This document shows positions 28,975 to 32,011 of a stretch of DNA of 32,011 bases, one piece after another. The stretch's first letter is position 1; each line of letters begins with the position of its first letter. The notes beneath the pieces are model-generated. The model saw only the letters and a list, made by a program, of their open reading frames with translations. It was not told the DNA's origin and did not search any database. This stretch comes from Planctomycetota bacterium (GTDB lineage Bacteria > Planctomycetota > MHYJ01 > WSZJ01 > JACPWG01): the NCBI GenBank assembly GCA_016197205.1, contig JACPWG010000095.1, forward strand, positions 1 to 32,011, given 5' to 3'. The position numbers were made by a program, and so were the translations under genes.

Positions 28975-30649
28975 GGGCTCCTCCGGAGGACACGGGCGCT
29001 TCCGAGCTGTCGGACGAGGCGGCAGGCGGGCTGCCGACCGGGAGTCGCAGAAGGAAGCGGCTGCCCTCGCCGGGGCGCGAAAAGACCTCCAGCCGCCCTT
29101 GATGGGCGTCGGCCACGCGCTTGACGATCGCGAGGCCGAGTCCCGAGCCGCCGCGTTTGGTGGTGAAGAACGGCTCCTGGAGCCGGGGCAGGTCTTCGTC
29201 GGCGATCCCGGGGCCGCGGTCGGCGACCTCCAGCTCGACCTCGGCGGCCGGCGGCCCGCCCCGGGCGCGGGTCGCGACGCGGATTTCGCCGCCGCCCGGC
29301 TGCGCCTCCACGGCGTTCTTGACCAGATTGATGAGGGCCTGGCGAAGCAGCTCCGGGTCCGCGTGGACGGTGGCAAGGGCGGGGTCCAGTTCCTGTCGGA
29401 TGGCGGTCCCGCGCAGCAGCCCTTCGGAGAGCAGCGCGAGCGTGCGAAGCACCAGGTCGTTGAGCGCTACCGGCCGTCGCTGGGCCTCCATGGGTCGGGC
29501 GAGCCGTTGGAGGTCGTCGACCAGGCCGGCGAGGCGCTCGATCTCCTCGAACATGATGGCGAAGAAATCGCGGAGCTTGCGGGCGCGCGCGTCGGCGGCC
29601 GCCGCCGCCCCCGCGTCCGCTCCGGTCGCCGTCTCCGCCGCGGCGCGGAGGGCCGCGCGCTGCTCTTCCTCCACGAACTGGAGCGCTCCCTTGATGGAGC
29701 TGAGCGGATTGCGGACCTCGTGCGCCACCACCGCGGCCAGCTCGCCGAGGAGGGCGAGCCGGCGCGTCCGTTCGGCCTCGGCGTGCCAGCTCTGCAGCAC
29801 GAAGCGGAAGGCGAAAAAAAGAAAAACGGTCACGACAAGGGTCGCGAAGAGCTCGAGGTCGAGTTCGCGCGGCAGCACGCGGAAGCCGGCGAAGTACGAA
29901 AACGTGGCGCCCACGCACATGAGGAGGATGAGGCAGGCGCGCGAGAAGGCGACCTCGATCTCCAGCAGGCGGTGCCGGAGGATGGCGTAGCCAAGCAGGA
30001 GGACCGCGAGCACGCTTCCCAGGTTGCCGATGGGCGCGGCCGGTCCGGCGCCCAGCTCGAGCCCGCGTCCGGCGATGGAGAGCAGGATCGCGGCGAGCAC
30101 GTACTGGCAGCGGGTGCGTTCGAGAGGCTCGCGCGCGTCGCGGAGGGCGCTTCGCAGCAGCAGGAGCGCCCGCACGGTGAAAGGCAGAAAAAGGGCCTGA
30201 CAGAGCGGTTCCCAGGGCGTGCCCTCGACGACCTGGCGGACCGGCGGGAGGGCGAGCCCGGAGAGGCTGAGGGCGGCGAGGGTCACGCAGAGGGCGTAGA
30301 GGAGGGAGCGCCAAAACCAGAAGCGCTCGACCGCGCCGACGTAGCGGACGACGGCGTGGAAGAGAAAGGCCGGGGCCAGGCAGGCGCCGGCCAGCGCGAC
30401 GAGGTGCCAGGCGGGGTCCCGGAAAAAGGCTTCCGCGAATTCGCTGAAGTCCCAGACGAAGACGCAGAGGCAGAGGCAGACGAGGGGTCGCGCGGTAGCT
30501 CGGCCGGGGCCGTGGAGAAAGGGGCGCGGGGGGCCGACGCGACGCGGGGAATCGCCGGCGGGTGCGCGGAGGGCGGACGCGACGAGGACCGCAAGGTAGA
30601 GCTGACCGGCCGCTGCGACCAGTCCGAGGAGCCCACGCAGGTCCATCAT
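28949..30649 (-). CDS. Membrane sensor histidine kinase (NtrB/AtoS-like)
   Basis: Predicted 566-residue sensor. The N-terminal half has about eight hydrophobic segments, for example LGLVAAAGQLYLAVLVASAL, LVALAGACLAPAFLFHAVV, LLYALCVTLAALSLSGLAL and FATLVVTVFLFFAFRFVL. No periplasmic sensor domain or PAS domain is evident, so sensing may occur within the membrane. The kinase core has the H-box ELAAVVAHEVRNPLSSIKGA (H310), N-box LINLVKNAVEA, G1 DRGPGIADE and G2 GSGLGLAIVKR. The start at 30649 has GGAGG 10 bases upstream; a longer frame to 30790 reads through a dispersed repeat. It overlaps the NtrC-type regulator gene, its evident partner. The signal is unknown. Confidence 0.93.
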   Translation of the reverse strand: MMDLRGLLGLVAAAGQLYLAVLVASALRAPAGDSPRRVGPPRPFLHGPGRATARPLVCLCLCVFVWDFSEFAEAFFRDPAWHLVALAGACLAPAFLFHAVVRYVGAVERFWFWRSLLYALCVTLAALSLSGLALPPVRQVVEGTPWEPLCQALFLPFTVRALLLLRSALRDAREPLERTRCQYVLAAILLSIAGRGLELGAGPAAPIGNLGSVLAVLLLGYAILRHRLLEIEVAFSRACLILLMCVGATFSYFAGFRVLPRELDLELFATLVVTVFLFFAFRFVLQSWHAEAERTRRLALLGELAAVVAHEVRNPLSSIKGALQFVEEEQRAALRAAAETATGADAGAAAAADARARKLRDFFAIMFEEIERLAGLVDDLQRLARPMEAQRRPVALNDLVLRTLALLSEGLLRGTAIRQELDPALATVHADPELLRQALINLVKNAVEAQPGGGEIRVATRARGGPPAAEVELEVADRGPGIADEDLPRLQEPFFTTKRGGSGLGLAIVKRVADAHQGRLEVFSRPGEGSRFLLRLPVGSPPAASSDSSEAPVSSGGAHALDPARR

Positions 30650-31196
30650 CCCGAGCGCGCCTCCGCTGGCGGGGCCGATGCCGGGGGCCGGGGGCCGGGG
30701 CCGCGGCCAAGCGACGACGGAACCACGGCTTTCACAGAGCAACCGCTGGCCGCAACCAAAGGGACGAGCCACCGAAGACGCCGAAAACACCGAAAGACGA
30801 ACCGCGAATCACACCCATTTCGCGAATTTTCCGCTGGGAATTCGTTGCCAAAACAAAAACAGGCTCTTGGGCTGGTGTGTCACAGATTCGGGTTCGCCGG
30901 CGCGAGATCGGCAAGGTTCGCGAAACGCACTCGACCACCGATCGCAACGGAACCGCGAGCGTGAGCGCGCGGTCCAGCGGCGTGCTCCTGCAACGCCGTG
31001 TTGAGCCTCGCCCCAGCTTCCCCCCCTGGGGCGGCCACGACCGGCAATGCGACCCCACGACCCGGAGCCCCGAGAGCCGAAAACAAGGAGGGGGTCGGCG
31101 ACATCCGCGGCCCGGCCTCAGGGGCTTCACCCGGTGAACCATCCTAGCAGCCGCCGCCCCACCGCGTCAATCGGGAGCTTTCGGATGCCGCCGCGG
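30650..31196. other. Gene-free region with dispersed repeats
   Basis: It holds the ~85-bp repeat (30718-30800) and a diverged copy of the GAGACCGCTCCCTCACGG motif (30945-30974, minus strand). Positions 30800-30890 are AT-richer than the surroundings, without a clear promoter. I see no gene. Confidence 0.65.
30718..30800 (+). repeat. Dispersed ~85-bp repeat (inverted copy at 219-303)
   Basis: It shares the elements CGGAACCAC.GCTTTC and AAGGGACG.GCCACCGA with the minus strand of 219-303. It overlaps the rejected N-terminal extension of the histidine kinase. Confidence 0.6.
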
Positions 31197-31358
31197 TCAC
31201 CCTCCGGTTCCGCCGCCCGCGGTCGCGTGCTCCGGGTCTCCCCCCGGTCTCGGTGCGCCGGTTGCGCGGGGCGTGCGCCGACGCAGGCAGCCGAAAAGCG
31301 CGCACACCGTCGTCACCACGATGGCGACGATCACGAGCCAGCGTGGAATGCTCATCAT
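31197..31358 (-). CDS. Small lipoprotein- or membrane-protein-like gene (53 residues)
   Basis: The reading frame starts at ATG 31358, with GGAGGAG 7 bases upstream, among the best ribosome binding sites in the window. It encodes MMSIPRWLVIVAIVVTTVCA, then LFGC, a basic stretch and a Gly-rich tail. Residues 7-23 form one hydrophobic helix and LFGC fits a lipobox, so the product could be a short lipoprotein or a single-pass membrane peptide. I know no family. It is about 550 bases upstream of the histidine kinase start on the same strand. Confidence 0.55.
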   Translation of the reverse strand: MMSIPRWLVIVAIVVTTVCALFGCLRRRTPRATGAPRPGGDPEHATAGGGTGG

Positions 31359-32011
31359 GCTCTCGCTCCTCCCGTAGTTCCTGCGGACAATGCGCGGTCG
31401 GATACCGTGGGAAACGCAGGAGCAAGAGAGGGGCCGGAGGACGGCGAACGGGCGAGAGGTTGGAGGCACTGGTCTCGACGCGATTTGCAACGCCGAGGAT
31501 CGACGCTGCCCGGGTGGAGGTGCGAACGGCCGTGCGCACTTGCCGCGGATCCGGTGCACGGCCCGACGCGAAGTGCGCAGATTTGTGCGCGGTTCGGCTG
31601 GGCTCTCGCGGCATGGCGCGAGCTTCGCCCGTGAAGGCGCGGGTATCCCAGCGTCCCAACGCCTCCGCGCTTGACCTCGCCGGTCGTTCGCTCTAGAATG
31701 CCGGCCTGGCGGCCCGTTGACGAGGTCGAAGCACGCTGCCTGGGGGCGCGGGCCTCCCTCCTTCGCTCGCACGCCGCGAGCTTCGGAGCGCAGGCCGGCC
31801 CGCGCGAATCGCCCCATGGGTTACGACCCGCCGTACCAGAGTTGACGACTGTGTCCGAGGGTCGTCAACGGGCCACGGGGTCCTGTGCCGGCAACCGGCT
31901 CGAGGGTCGGCAGGAGGGCAAGCACCACAACAAGCCGAAGTGAAGCTAAAATCGATCTCTCCGTCCGTTGCCAGAGATGATCGCCGGTAGAGGACGGTGG
32001 ACTCAGCGCCC
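31359..32011. other. Gene-free right end with a family IV element
   Basis: No gene is visible apart from short frames through repeat DNA. The family IV element occupies 31710-31875. The last 130 bases become AT-richer (GAAGCTAAAATCG near 31940), possibly a promoter for a gene beyond the window, but no -35/-10 pair is clear. Confidence 0.6.
31710..31875. mobile_element. MITE-like element, family IV, copy c (166 bp)
   Basis: Perfect 13-bp inverted ends GGCCCGTTGACGA (31711-31723) and TCGTCAACGGGCC (31862-31874). The flanks are CTGG and CGGG. The interior matches the minus strand of 21055-21140 and 23860-23983, making this the longest copy in the window. Confidence 0.75.

Noticed and set aside
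30650..30790. 47-codon N-terminal extension of the histidine kinase
   Set aside because: It overlaps a dispersed repeat and has no homology-like features; GGAGG precedes the ATG at 30649.

Overview
This is a high-GC bacterial window (about 68-70% GC by eye) with ten clearly recognisable protein families, many long intergenic stretches and many small dispersed repeats. The gene set points to a planctomycete (Planctomycetota) or close relative. It holds a Tat-exported DUF1501-like protein beside a large PSD1/DUF1549-like protein with a c-type haem motif, Pkn-type Ser/Thr kinases with zinc-ribbon or TPR parts, a secreted protein with ten EF-hands, and a decahaem cytochrome fused to an LVIVD-like propeller. 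This assignment rests on gene content only; there is no rRNA or ribosomal protein gene to confirm it.

Layout, left to right. (1) 343-5925: a class III fructose-1,6-bisphosphatase gene with its own promoter, then a very unusual 1148-residue membrane protein that joins a secretion-ATPase N-terminal-like region, a zinc ribbon, a TlpA-like thioredoxin and a DnaJ-like run of 18 CxxC motifs. (2) 6665-10021: divergent genes for a beta-helix repeat protein and an exported TPR protein, with back-to-back promoters. (3) 10246-15420: a transmembrane Ser/Thr kinase with TPRs, a PAP2 phosphatase, an M19 dipeptidase, and a second kinase with an STAS-like N-terminus and an atypical active site; the last two genes diverge from facing promoters. 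(4) 15810-16170: a compact minus-strand unit with a near-consensus promoter, a structured leader, a 14-nt extended Shine-Dalgarno sequence, an 11-codon ORF and a strong terminator. (5) 16553-20857: a decahaem cytochrome gene followed by an EF-hand gene, probably one operon. (6) 22262-26803: the PSD1-like/DUF1501-like pair, now separated by 0.5 kb of repeats. (7) 27562-30649: an overlapping histidine kinase/NtrC-type regulator pair. (8) 31197-31358: a small lipoprotein-like gene with a strong ribosome binding site.

The intergenic DNA carries at least five families of short inverted-repeat (MITE-like) elements, several bounded by CTAG or a one-base variant. I found 14 CTAG sites by eye. None lies inside a large coding region except as the terminal stop codon of one gene, and half sit at element ends. 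At 6089-6282 the empty site can be reconstructed from another repeat copy, supporting a CTAG target. No transposase gene is present, so the elements appear non-autonomous.

The most novel-looking items are the small structured transcription unit at 15.8-16.2 kb, the thioredoxin/DnaJ-finger fusion protein and the CTAG-targeted repeat system. All functional roles are inferred from sequence only.
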